Shown here piece by piece: positions 21,739 to 31,620 of a DNA stretch of 64,000 bases (positions within the stretch are counted from its first letter, which is position 1; every line of letters starts with the position of its first letter). Source of the DNA: Notospermus geniculatus (Eukaryota > Nemertea > Pilidiophora > Heteronemertea > Lineidae); NCBI GenBank assembly GCA_002633025.1, contig NMRB01000442.1, positions 24,054 through 88,053 on the forward strand. Direction: 5' to 3'. Under the pieces are notes generated by a model. It was not told where the DNA came from. It worked only from the letters and a program-made list of their open reading frames with translations, and did no database searches. The position numbers were made by a program, and so were the translations under genes.

Positions 21739-22307
21739 CTTTGTGAACAGTCGGGGGCAAGGGNGCCAAGCTTCTTCTCAAAGCGGTTATTAATGATCGA
21801 AGCCAGTTTTTCACTAATATCGGCTCCACACTCCTCATCATCCTCAAGGGCAGCGTAAAGCTCGTCGAGGATCGTATCCTCGTCAGTCGTACCAGGAGCA
21901 TCTCCGGAGGTGCTAGGTTTTTCGGAGACCGTGCCTCCATCATTCAGCAGGTCAGATACATCAACGATGGCATCATCATCACCATCCTGCTGTTGACCTT
22001 CGCAGCCATCGTCATAATAATCATCATACATGTCATAAGACCCGTGGTCAGATGGCCCTGCAGGGGAATCGTATCGTTTTCGTTTTCGAATCATACTGCA
22101 CCCCCTAGCACTAGGAACAGTGGTTTTATCTGCCACTGTCTTCCATGCTTGTCCCCTAGCCGTCATGGCAGACGCAATGTCGGCTAGGGATGTCTGAATA
22201 AGTGACATATTGTCACTTCCAGGAGGCTGCCGTGCTGCCTTCTCTGTCTCTACCTGGACCTGGTCTTCGTCCAGGAGGCCCTCAACGGCAGCATCATCCG
22301 ATGCCAT
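21711..22307 (-). CDS. DIRS gag-like ORF, 3' end fused into deleted RT
   Basis: The ATG at 22305-22307 starts an acidic protein (MASDDAAVEGLLDEDQVQV). A basic nuclear-signal-like IRKRKRYDS is followed by a long Asp-rich stretch (YDMYDDYYDD) and ends DDEECGADISEKLASIINNR, FEKKLG. The last block resembles the region that precedes RT in DIRS gag proteins. About 130 bases separate the ATG from the right inverted repeat, fitting a 5' leader. After FEKKLG the frame crosses the single N and enters RT sequence out of frame, so residues beyond about 182 are artefactual. Gag would package the element RNA. Confidence 0.75.
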   Translation of the reverse strand: MASDDAAVEGLLDEDQVQVETEKAARQPPGSDNMSLIQTSLADIASAMTARGQAWKTVADKTTVPSARGCSMIRKRKRYDSPAGPSDHGSYDMYDDYYDDGCEGQQQDGDDDAIVDVSDLLNDGGTVSEKPSTSGDAPGTTDEDTILDELYAALEDDEECGADISEKLASIINNRFEKKLGXLAPDCSQSCSSQRWHI

Positions 22308-22489
22308 AGTTTTATAAGCAATCCAAAAAGAAAATAGTACACACTTGATAAATCCAAAGCAAAGCGGAGTGAATTAGAGACACGACTGATCGGAAGCAGA
22401 GCCAACGGCACACTGAGGATCTAGTCAGCGTGTGCTATCTCATGGGATTCTGGAATGACCCAGATTGATTAGATGAGATAGAATGACAA

Positions 22490-22715
22490 TTCGTCGGGGT
22501 GGCGCAGTGGAAACATCGGCGCCTGCCACCACTGAGGTCGCGGGTTCGATCCCCGGTCGTGCAAGTGGCTTTGTGTGGTAGAGAGGGCGATCTCTCCTCG
22601 ACGTAGGTTTTCTCCGGGGGCTCCGGTTTCCTCCTACACATCGTGAATATCGTCCAATATTGTTTGATGAGTAGCTATAATGCCCTAATAGGGCGCTTGC
22701 ACTCCTGAGATAATT
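22490..22715 (+). mobile_element. tRNA-derived SINE with conserved central block
   Basis: GGGGTGGCGCAGTGGAAACA holds an A box (TGGCGCAGTGG) and GCGGGTTCGATCCCCGGTCG holds the B box about 45 bases later. A tRNA-unrelated block follows (TTTTCTCCGGGGGCTCCGG then TTTCCTCCTACA), of a kind seen in several animal SINE families. It sits directly against the right end of the DIRS element (22483). The tail is AT-poor and no TSD could be assigned. Confidence 0.8.
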
Positions 22716-22734
22716 TGTTTTTCGTACTTCTTTC

Positions 22735-23460
22735 CTGAACATCCGAAGTGCATTCTAAAAATTCCGACTGTACTGATCCTAAAGAGAATCAGTACCGGTA
22801 GTAAATGTATGCAGATCAAATCATTCACATACATTATGTGAGTCACGTGTTGTGACGAAGTTTCGGCTGACTATTTAAAAGACGCCCTTTCGGTGAACAG
22901 AGCGGAGGAACACCTAGCGGCCACACTGACGGAACAAGAGAGAAAAGTCATTTCTCAGCGTTTTGTGTCCAATTGACTTCTCCTGAGGAATATATTCTCA
23001 GTAAGTAGTTTTACTTTATTAAAAGCTCTAGATTACTATTCTGCCTGCTTATGGGTTCTTTCTCCTAGATATGCGAGCTACGATCTAGCACAGCGGCATC
23101 GTGGAGGCTGAGGAGCTCCCTCAGGTACACTGGACTGTCCTCCCGGTGAAGTACGTTGTGTGTCACCAGGAGGACGCGGTACATGATGCGTGATCTCAAA
23201 GGCAGCCAGTGCAACTCTCTTAAAATGGGTGTAATATGGTCCCTCTTTCGACACTGCTTCAGAAGCCTGGCCGCGCTACTTTGCGCCCTTTGTAATCTTG
23301 AAATTTCAATGTTTGGCAGGCCCATTAGCAATCCCCCCCCCCTCCCCTGTAAATCAAGCCGCGAAGTGACAAGCGCGTTCAAGATACGTGCACATGTGGT
23401 ATTATCCATGCTCCGGCGCTGTTTTGAGAGGTATTTGAAAATATACATTTTGTACTACTT
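22735..23460 (-). pseudogene. CR1/L2-like LINE 3' end: RT C-terminus plus 3' UTR
   Basis: The minus frame 23448-23065 reads TCARILNALVTSRLDLQG, GLPNIEISRLQRAQSSAARL, CRKRDHITPILRELHWLPLR, RIMYRVLLVTHNVLH and PVYLRELLSL, with a stop at 23065-23067. LQR.Q..AARL...RK.DHITP.L..LHWLP...RI..... is the typical CR1/L2 C-terminal block. The following about 330 bases to 22735 are its 3' UTR, since the same stretch with a short piece of ORF recurs at 48889-49242. On the opposite strand that UTR contains TATTTAAAAG. The RT core is absent (5' truncated near 23460). Confidence 0.88.
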
Positions 23461-23671
23461 TGGTCACATGTTTTGACATCGACATATTATGCTCGTCGAA
23501 CACTGCGACCAGGTTGCGCACGTGTGTCGGCGGCACTATGTCAGACGATCCAATTCTAATTGACGGGAGAGGTTTTAATTTTGAGAGTTTCCACTTATAG
23601 GTGCAATCATATCACCAGGAATTCCGTCTTGTCATAATTTCCTTTTAAGGTGGCGGTGGAGTAAGCGCATC

Positions 23672-23846
23672 CAATAGGAGCAGTCAGCCGCGCATATTGC
23701 TAACAGATGGCAGCACAGTCTTAGCGGACCAAATGTACAGGAAATCTATTATGATCGCTGCTCGATCGATAATGACTGGGTCCGCTAGATGCATTGAATT
23801 GGGCCCTAGTGACACCTAGTGGTCAACTCGCTGACAGCTCCTATTG
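23672..23846. mobile_element. MITE copy (partner at 13428-13593)
   Basis: The ends are inverted: CAATAGGAGCAGTCAGC on the left and GCTGACAGCTCCTATTG on the right. The interior matches the 13.4-kb copy, including TAGATGCATTGAATTGGGCC. It has no coding capacity. Confidence 0.85.
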
Positions 23847-24154
23847 AGGTCCCTTTTGAAATTTAATTCACGAATGTGGTACGACCGTAGTTTACTTTGC
23901 CAACGAAATATGTGAGTTTATGTATTGTTGCAGATCACCGAATTGAAAAACTGCACAATAATTAACTGATTGTGTAACTTTATTCACGAACAATGCAAGT
24001 CCCAGATGAAGATTTTCAGAGGCGATAACGGGTACAGCCGGCTCCAAATGACCGGATTTTAGGTAGAGATGGATGCAGCATGGCGAGGTGAATGGTCGTT
24101 CATGGCCCGATTTTTCAAAATTGAAATAACTAATTAGCAATTGCTTAATTAGTG

Positions 24155-24716
24155 GCCTGAAAAAGGTAAAAAAACAGAAAATTGAATAATTTTTGCTGTT
24201 TTCCTCTGAAATTCAAAAATCGGGGCTGGAACGGCCTTAGAAGAAGTTTTTTTCCATATCATATTCGAAATCAGATTGACCATCGATCCACGCACAAAAA
24301 GAAATCGCTCGTGAAAATTTGTGAAAAAGTACGCAACTCCCCCGCGAGCCCTTTGTTATGGTAATGAAGAACGCGTGTGGAGTTGGTCACGTTCGGATAA
24401 AGCCTGTTCAAAAATCATCGACGACAGAGCTATAGCCTGAAAAAGGTAAAAAAAACAGAAAATTGAATAATTTTTGCTGTTTTCCTCTGAAATTCAAAAA
24501 TCGGGGCTGGAACGGCCTTAGAAGAAGTTTTTTTCCATATCATATTCGAAATCAGATTGACCATCGATCCACGCACAAAAAGAAATCGCTCGTGAAAATT
24601 TGTGAGAAAGTACGCAACTTTCCCCGCGAGCCCTTTGTTATGGTAATGAAGAACGCGTGTGGAGTTGGTCACGTTCGGATAAAGCCTGTTCAAAAATCAT
24701 CGACGACAGAGCTATT
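24155..24716 (+). repeat. Two-copy tandem duplication, period 281 bp
   Basis: CCTGAAAAAGGTAAAAAAA at 24155 restarts at 24436, and the next about 280 bases are almost identical, down to CATCGACGACAGAGCTAT. Differences are single-base indels in homopolymers. The identical short frame it encodes twice (starting MNNFCCFPLKF) shows no known domain. Confidence 0.93.
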
Positions 24717-25164
24717 GTCAGGGAACGGCGTGGCCTAATCGAAAGGTGTCGAAAGAGGTATTGCACAATACCATCCAGGGCCTAACATGCCTAAGAACTA
24801 TACTTGCCAAATATTGAAACAGGCAATGATTTTGACCGACTGCGGTTGAGGCTATGAATAAATCCATTCAAATCATTTCCATATTCAGCGGAAAAATACG
24901 CCGGTGTAACGTTAATGAATGTACCCTGTTAGCCAGTGTCCGGCGGACTGAAGGCCGTCATTCCCAGTCCGCCGGACTATGAATTATAGGGACATTCTGT
25001 AACGTTACCAGGTTACAACAGTGGTGTCAACGGTTGTCCGCCCCGTAAATCACCGTAACCATTGTTCAGGTCTGATAGGAATATAGGCCTATTGTGAGTC
25101 ACAGTGAAGGCAAGTCAATAGATTTGTAACAAGGGGAAATGAAATCGTGGTTAGAGCAGTTCGC

Positions 25165-25255
25165 CCCCATAGCCTAGTGCACTAACAGTCACTCGTTCTC
25201 TCCTTTCAGATCACAGGTTCACCAATTCCAGGTTCGAATCCCACAGCAACCCTTT
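25165..25255 (+). mobile_element. tRNA-like SINE, family 2
   Basis: CATAGCCTAGTGCACTAACA (A-box-like) is followed by CTCTCCTTTCAGATCACAGG, then CCAGGTTCGAATCCCACAGC (B box). A related copy at 49893-49985 keeps TTTCCTTTCAGATT between its boxes. The distance between boxes is longer than in a normal tRNA. It precedes AT-rich sequence with no gene. Confidence 0.6.
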
Positions 25256-25739
25256 TCTCTTTCTACGTTAATAAATCGTTTGCTCTGACATTTCAGGTAT
25301 ATCATCATCTTTAGGCACCACTCTGTTATGGTGATTGTCTTTCTCTTGGTCGAATTTTATGGAGATGTTTTTTAATTTTTTTTTCTCTATTTCACCATGA
25401 TGCGGAGAAGTATTTTTTTTTAAATTTAAGCCTAAAAACGAATTCAAACTATCACGAATGACCATGTTTTCCGTATATCATGTAAATTTTCGCTGAATTA
25501 TTCGTTCGTCGAAGGGTTTCTGGATGCCTCTAATTTTAATCAATACTGTATGAAGGCCGAATAGCCTAAATTGAAATAATCCAAACAGATAGTGTGGAGG
25601 TGCCCTTACGAAAAATTCCCATCTGTTATTTCTTTTTTTCACATGTGGGAATTATTTCACATATGTGAAAATAAGGCCATGTGTGAAATTTGCCGTGTGA
25701 AAAATTCCCATGTGGACATGTGACTGTCCCCTTGACTGG

Positions 25740-25991
25740 AACATCAAATTTGATATATCAAATATATCATCATGATGCTGACCCTGGAGAATAAGTTTGT
25801 TGATGCCAGTATCTTGCTAAGGTCTGTAAACATGGGGAAGGAACTTGTTACTTGTACTCTACCTGGCCTCGGAGCCAAGTTATTCATGAAACAATAGTGT
25901 GTCAGACAAAATCTCAACCTTTGATATGAGACCTGACATTCGTTATGGTTTCCGATCTCAAGATCGGAAACCATATTGTGTTTGGTCATGG

Positions 25992-26026
<35 letters not shown>

Positions 26027-26365
26027 GTATCTGTCTGTTCAGTCTGTCACACCTATAACTTTGTTCCTGCAAGAGCTACAGACCTGGAAATGTGACCTAC
26101 CCCCGGGTAACCTGACCTGAGCTACAAGATGGCATCAAATTTTTTTGTCTCCGATACCTGGTTCATGGTGAAATTGATATATCGAAAGTTGAGATTTTGT
26201 CTGTCACACTTTTGTTTCTTGAATAGCTTGTCTCCGAGGCAAGGTAGAGCTCCAGTAACAAGTTCCTTCCCTATGTTTATGGTCCTTGGCAAGATACTGG
26301 CATCAACAAATTTATTGTCCAGTGTTAGCATCATAATGATATTGATATATCAAATTTGATATATT
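25740..26365. repeat. Foldback repeat with (CTGT)n core
   Basis: The left arm 25747-25925 (GATGCTGACCCTGGAGAATA, GTTGATGCCAGTATCTTGC, AGACAAAATCTCAACCTTTG) returns inverted at 26165-26365. The centre has a perfect short hairpin GGTTTCCGATCTC/AAGATCGGAAACC, then a (CTGT)n run at about 25991-26030. Related pieces occur at 27660-28080, 45317-45770 and 45861-46314. Similar short open frames in all copies reflect shared repeat sequence, not a gene. Confidence 0.85.
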
Positions 26366-27234
26366 GACATATCGGGAGATCTGCCACCGTAAGCAACTTG
26401 AAACTGGAATCACAACATCAGAACTCATCCACTGCTCTTATTGCAACTGAAATTTTCAATTTGCACGTGCTCGGTCGCATGATATTTGCTGATATCGTGT
26501 TGAGATTTGATATCATGGCCAGAAATATGCGACCAGTTAGTTACATGACTGGCCGTGTGGCGCGCTGCTGTCGCCACTCACTCTAGTACATTTGTACAGG
26601 AAAAGATAAAATGTACACGTAAAAGATAAGTTAACTAAAAAAAGTGGAAAAAACCCTTTTGGATCAGTAGGGATTATGCACTTTCATATTCACATAAAAA
26701 GTGTCATAGCCGTTGACTCAAGTCCAGGCTGAAAAAAATGGTATTTTGTTACCAATTTTGTCATTTTTTGACCCCCCTATGGACAGTGAAAAATTTTCAC
26801 CAAAATCCACGAAACTTCGTACACAGCCACTGTAGGGTATTGTCATCTACCGCTGCTATCGGCAACGAAAGCAAGTCGTCTGCATTTCAAGATACGGAGG
26901 CCCAAAAAGTGCAGTTTTCGATGATTTTGCCATTTCCCCACTATCATGACTATGAATGCATTGCAATGCATTAGAAATCTTCAACCCCCGGGTGGACGTG
27001 GGTAAATTATCACCAATGCATCTGAAATTTGGCATAGTGAAGCCTTATTCCTGTATCTAACTGGTAAAATATCGGCAAGTGACGCAGTGATCACCACTGC
27101 CAGGCTATCACGATGAAAAGCGATTCCCAATGGTATATTCCATGTAGTGTGTAGTTATCAGGACTGCCACTAGGTGTGCTTCAATGTCACAAATTTCTGG
27201 GGATGTTCAAATTTGATAACATGACATAAGTCAG
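26366..27234. other. No recognisable gene
   Basis: No domain, convincing splice sites or repeats shared within the window were found here. Confidence 0.4.
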
Positions 27235-27660
27235 AATCTGGTAATGGTAGATACCTAAAACCTTCACCTACCCCTAGGTTATCAAGGATGAGCTTTCAGA
27301 TTACGCAATGACGTTGAAGGTCAGAGGTCAAGGTCAAGGTCAAACAGTTATAAAGTGCAAATCTTCTTGGAATTTCAGGAGAAAATTTAGAAGCCTGAAT
27401 TAACCATTCCTGATAGGTTTTATCAAGGATTCTGTTCCAGTTACGCAATATTTGTCAAGGTCAGAGGTCAAGGTCACAGTCAACTGTCACAAATAACATG
27501 AGACAGAATCTGGTGATGGTGGAAGCCTAAAATCTTCATATTCACCTTGGTAATCAAGGATGAGCTTTTAGATTACGCAATGACCTTGTAGGTCAGAGGT
27601 CAACGTCAAGGTCAAACCGTTTTAAAGTGCAAATCTGCTCAGAATTTCAGGAGAAAACTA
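27235..27660 (+). repeat. AGGTCA-rich tandem repeat, about 3 units
   Basis: GAGGTCAAGGTCA-type runs recur at 27324, 27464 and 27596 (spacing about 135-140), each preceded by TCAAGGAT and ATTACGCAATGACCTTG-like words. The same family forms the array at 50900-51455. The AGGTCA direct copies resemble nuclear-receptor half sites, but they are part of the repeat unit. Confidence 0.75.
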
Positions 27661-28080
27661 ATTATTATGGTTACGGAATATCGGAAACAATATTGTGTTT
27701 GGTCATGGTGTGTGTGTGGTGTGTGTGTGTGTTGGTGGCTGTGTGTAGGTGTCTGTGTGTCTGTTCAGTCTGTCATACCTGTAACTTTGTCCCTGCAAGA
27801 GCTGCAGACCCGGAAATGTAACCTACCCTCAGGTAACATGACCTGAGCTACAAGATGAAGTGAAAATTTCAGGTCTCCGATACCTGGTTCATAGTGAAAC
27901 TGATATATCAAAAGTTGAGATTTTGTCTGTCACACTTTAGTTTCTTTAATAACTTGTCTCCGATACCACGTAAAGCACTAGAAACAAGTTCATTCCCATG
28001 TTTATGGACCTTGGCAAGATACTGGCAGTTACTAGGTCACAATGTGAAGCTCACAGTTAACGACCTCTACAGTAGTAAAC
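27661..28080 (+). repeat. Half copy of the 25.7-kb foldback family
   Basis: GGTTACGGAATATCGGAAAC and ATTGTGTTTGGTCATGGTGT lead into a (GT)n run (about 27712-27735). Then come GTCTGTCATACCTGTAACTT and GATATATCAAAAGTTGAGAT, matching the right half of 25740-26365. No gene. Confidence 0.75.
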
Positions 28081-28114
28081 TTTAAAAACTTTAATGACGT
28101 AGCCAATACACGTG

Positions 28115-28350
28115 GAGTTCCTAGTTTGGTTCCCGAACTCACCGCTAGGGCTAATAGAGTTCGGTATCAGCCTCGTGTGACCTTGACCGCATCACAAAAC
28201 CGTTAGAGAAACGGTTGATTTTCCAATACGATCACGTGACTCTCCCTGACGTCATACACCCTGAATCAGGGTGCGCGGTCAAGGTCACACGAGGCTGATA
28301 CCGAACTCTATTAGCCCTATCGGTGAGTTCGGGAACCAAACTAGTGGAGT
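28115..28350. repeat. Palindrome at the head of the duplicated block
   Basis: TTTGGTTCCCGAACTCACCG at 28120 and GTATCAGCCTCGTGTGACCT return inverted at 28270-28345. A second smaller pair, ACACCCTGAATCAGGGTG, lies at 28256. Arms are about 75 bp with a 90-bp loop. The inner arm begins the 1.55-kb duplicated unit. Confidence 0.85.
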
Positions 28351-28574
28351 TCAAGGATGCTTGAAAGTGCTTTGTAGATTGTGTAGGAAGCTCTTTGTTT
28401 CTAATTATGCAATAATTTCTGTATTGTCGCACTTCGTTGAAGCGGGAAAATGAGGTCACCTAATGGATGCGTCATCTGTGGCCATGCTAAGAAGTAACGA
28501 ATTTCCCCACGCGAGGCATCGGGTGCGAAAAATACGGCAAGCGAAGGATTAGAATAGACAGTAAAGTGGGTGAT

Positions 28575-28704
28575 CCACTGTCGCGATTTCGGCTTGCGGT
28601 GGGGTGGCGTTTGCCTGCGGTTACCTTATATGGCAATAGGAAGTCCTTATAAGGTAACCGGAGGCGAACGCAACCCCGCAGCAAGCCGAAATCGCAACAG
28701 TGGA
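28575..28704. repeat. Hairpin inside the duplicated block (second copy about 30135-30264)
   Basis: CCACTGTCGCGATTTCGGCT, GGGGTGGCGTTTGCCTGCGG and TTACCTTAT pair with ATAAGGTAACCGGAGGCGAA, CGCAACCCCGCAGCAAGCC and GAAATCGCAACAGTGG around a loop of about 19 bases. Arms are about 52 bp. It is preserved in both copies of the 1.55-kb unit. Confidence 0.88.
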
Positions 28705-29405
28705 TTCCCCGCTTAATTCCTCCAAGGTTTGAGGGATCTACATTGGTAGGGCGCTGATTTCTGTCACACCGGCAATTCCTAGGTGTGACCGCAAAACCCT
28801 GTGGATTTTATGTCGTGTGATCAAACCTATATAGTGACTTTTGCTTTAAAAAGGTGACAGTTCAGCTTTATTTTTAAACATTTCACTTTGGTCAAGTTGT
28901 CCAGTAAAACGATTTGAATAACCTTTAAGAAAATTCACTTATCTGCCCTGCTTTGGGAACGGTTGAGCTCACCTTACGTCATATGTGACCCGCCGGTACT
29001 GGGTGTCTACCTAGGTGATCTGTTCCTGTCTTTATTATATAGTGGTGTCATGTCATTACGCTTACGTTAATTTTCCCTGGCACTTTAGACTGCTTTCGTG
29101 TTGGAGGGTCACATTTTGAAACGCACTACCCGTATTCAATACATCCCTGTTATTTGACAATGCTGGTGTTCATTGGCTATGATTGGACACTTCACTAGCC
29201 TGTTTTCTGCATATAAATGGATGTTGAAGCTTTATACACCATTCCGTTCAACTCGACTATGAAAAATATAGACTACCTTCATTGAGGTTTACGTGACTTG
29301 CAGTTCAGAGTGTCCTTGCCTTCGCCAGAATCTTGCTGTGCAGTTCTTGTACGATTTTCATCTTTTGGGCATTTGTCCAACAAGTGATTTTTATAACAAA
29401 CTGTA

Positions 29406-29795
29406 AGGCCGGACGTTAAAAGCTACTAAGGCCGTCCAGCGGCTGTTAAAAGCAACTTAAGGTCGTCCACCGGACGTAACACGCAACTAAAGCCGTCCAT
29501 CGGACGTAAAACACAACTAACGCCGTCCACCGGACGTAAAACGCAACTAAGTCCGTCGACCAGACGTAAAACGCAACTAAGCCCGTCCACCGGACGTAAA
29601 ACCCAACTAAGGCCGTCCACCGGACGTAAAACAAAACTGAAGCCGTCCACCGGACGTAAAACGCAAATAAGGCCGTCCACTGGACGTAAAACACAACTAA
29701 GGTCGTCCACCGGACGTAAAACGCAACTAAGGCCGTCCACCGGACGTAAAACGCAACTAAACCCATCCACCGGACGTAAAACCCAACTAAGGCCG
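29406..29795 (+). repeat. 30-bp minisatellite, 13 units (first array)
   Basis: The consensus is GCCGTCCACCGGACGTAAAA followed by CGCAACTAAG. I count 13 units, the first two degenerate. The unit lacks stops in two minus-strand frames, giving fortuitous decapeptide repeats (VDGLSCVLRP; WTALVAFYVR). There are no spacers, so it is not a CRISPR array. Confidence 0.93.
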
Positions 29796-30959
29796 ATGAC
29801 TCTCCCTGACGTCATACACCCTGAATCAGGGTGCGCGGACAAGGTCACACGAGGCTGACACCGAACTCTATTAGCCCTAGCGGTGAGTTCGGGAACCAAA
29901 CTAGTGGAGTTCCAGGATGCTTGAAAGTGCCTTTGTAGATTGTGTAGGAAGCTCTTTGTTTCTAATTATGCAATAATTTCTGTATTGTCGCACTTCGTTG
30001 AAGCGGGAAAATGAGGTCACCTAATGGATGCATCTGTGGCCATGCTAAGAAGTAACGAATTTCCCCACGCGAGGCATCGGGTGCGAAAAATACGGCAAGC
30101 GAAGGATTAGAATAGACAGTAAAGTGGGTGATCCATTGTCGCGATTTCGGCTTGCGGTGGGGTTGCGTTTGCCTGCGGTTACCTTATATGGCAATAGGAA
30201 GTCCTTATAACGTAACCGGAGGCGAACGCAACCCCGCAGCAAGCCGAAATCGCAACAGTGGATTCCCCGCTTAATTCCGCCAAGGTTTGAGGGATCTACA
30301 TTGGTAGGGCGCTGATTTCTGTCACACCGGCAATTCCTAGGTGTGACCGCAAAACCCTGTGGATTTTATGTCGTGTGATCAAACCTATATAGTGACTTTT
30401 ACTTTAAAAAGGTGACAGTTCAGCTTTATTTTTAAACATTTCACTTTGGTCAAGTTGTCCAGTAAAACGATTTGAATAACCTTTAAGAAAATTCACTTAT
30501 CTGCCCTGCTTTGGGAACGGTTGAGCTCACCTTACGTCATATGTGACCCGCCGGTACTGGGTGTCTACCTAGGTGATCTGTTCCTGTCTTTATTATATAG
30601 TGGTGTCATGTCATTACGCTTACGTTAATTTTCCCTGGCACTTTAGACTGCTTTTGTGTTGGAGGGTCACATTTTGAAACGCACTACCCGTATTCAATAC
30701 ATCCCTGTTATTTGACAATGCTGGTGTTCATTGGCTATGATTGGACACTTCACTAGCCTGTTTTCTGCATATAAATGGATGTTGAAGCTTTATAGACCAT
30801 TCCGTTCAACTCGACTATGAAAAATATAGACTACCTTCATTGAGGTTTACGTGACTTGCAGTTCAGAGTGTCCTTGCCTTCGCCAGAATCTTGCTGTGCA
30901 GTTCTTGTACGATTTTCATCTTTTGGGCATTTGTCCAACAGGTGATTTTTATAAGAAAC

Positions 30960-31490
30960 TGTAAGGCCGGACGTTAAAAGCTACTAAGGCCGTCCAGCGG
31001 CTGTTAAAAGCAACTAAGGTCGTCCACCGGACGTAACACGCAACTAAAGCCGTCCATCGGACGTAAAACACAACAACGCCGTCCACCCGACGTAAAACGC
31101 AACTAAGTCCGTCGACCAGACGTAAAACGCAACTAAGCCCGTCCACCGGACGTAAAACCCAACTAAGGCCGTCCACCGGACGTAAAACAAAACTGAAGCC
31201 GTCCACCGGACGTAAAACGCCAATAAGGCCGTCCACTGGACGTAAAACACAACTAAGGTCGTCCACCGGACGTAAAACGCAACTAAGGCCGTCCACCGGA
31301 CGTAAAACGCAACTAAACCCATCCACCGGACGTAAAACCCAACTAAGGCCGTCCACCGGACGTAAAACACAACTAAAGCCGTCCACCGGACGTAAAACGC
31401 AAAAAAGGCCGTCCACTGGACGTAAAACACAACTAAGGTTGTTCACCGAACGTAAAACGCAACTAAAGCCGTCCACTGGACGTTAAAATA
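30960..31490 (+). repeat. 30-bp minisatellite, 18 units (second array)
   Basis: Units 1-13 correspond one to one with the first array, including private variants (unit 6 GTCCGTCGACCAGACG, unit 13 ACCCATCCACCGG). Units 14-18 are present only here. It ends about 60 bases before the first Helentron reading frame region. Confidence 0.93.
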
Positions 31491-31620
31491 AACAGGAAGG
31501 CAATAGGACACCAATACATGATACTCTAAGATCAGACCTCAGAAAAGAAATTAAGACAGACTAGAAAGCTCAATTGTAAGAAAACACAAAGGAACAGCGT
31601 AAAAAACAACTAGCGTAAAC

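Larger units (their letters stand above)
18414..22483 (-). mobile_element. DIRS-type tyrosine-recombinase retrotransposon, decayed
   Basis: On the minus strand the order is gag-like ORF (22307-21711), RT, RNase H and then a tyrosine recombinase C-terminus (19850-19432), the DIRS order. The outer 47 bases are inverted: 22437-22483 against 18796-18842 (TTCTATCTCATCTAATCAAT at the end). The left end carries an additional foldback (18414-18498 with 18711-18795) and a second copy of the 5' leader words GCACACGCTGACTAG. DIRS elements integrate through a circular intermediate using the recombinase rather than an integrase. Frameshifts, one stop and a large RT deletion make this copy inactive. Confidence 0.88.
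28243..31345 (+). repeat. 1.55-kb tandem segmental duplication
   Basis: ACTCTCCCTGACGTCATACA begins near 28243 and again near 29800. About 1550 bases follow in each copy with only scattered single-base differences, through TCTGTCACACCGGCAATTCC and TGCAGTTCAGAGTGTCCTTG, into the 30-bp minisatellite. Copy 1 ends inside minisatellite unit 14 (GGCCG joined to ATGACTC). The near-identity indicates a recent event. No coding domain lies within; the long minus-strand open frames there are minisatellite translations. Confidence 0.93.

Noticed and set aside
22735-23075. Solo LTR with TATA box (TATTTAAAAG)
   Set aside because: Both copies continue into LINE ORF sequence at the same edge, so the stretch is a LINE 3' UTR read on the other strand.
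25744-26359. Short similar proteins in several places (for example MMLTLDNKFVDAS...)
   Set aside because: They are translations of a dispersed foldback repeat on both strands.
27324-27610. Nuclear receptor response elements
   Set aside because: The AGGTCA words are inherent to a tandem repeat unit, so regulatory function cannot be claimed from sequence.
29426-31476. Long minus-strand open frames (157 and 175 codons) as repeat proteins
   Set aside because: They are translations of the 30-bp minisatellite, open in two frames at once because the unit is a multiple of three without stops.
29406-31490. 30-bp repeats as a CRISPR array
   Set aside because: Units abut with no spacers and the context is eukaryotic; this is a minisatellite.
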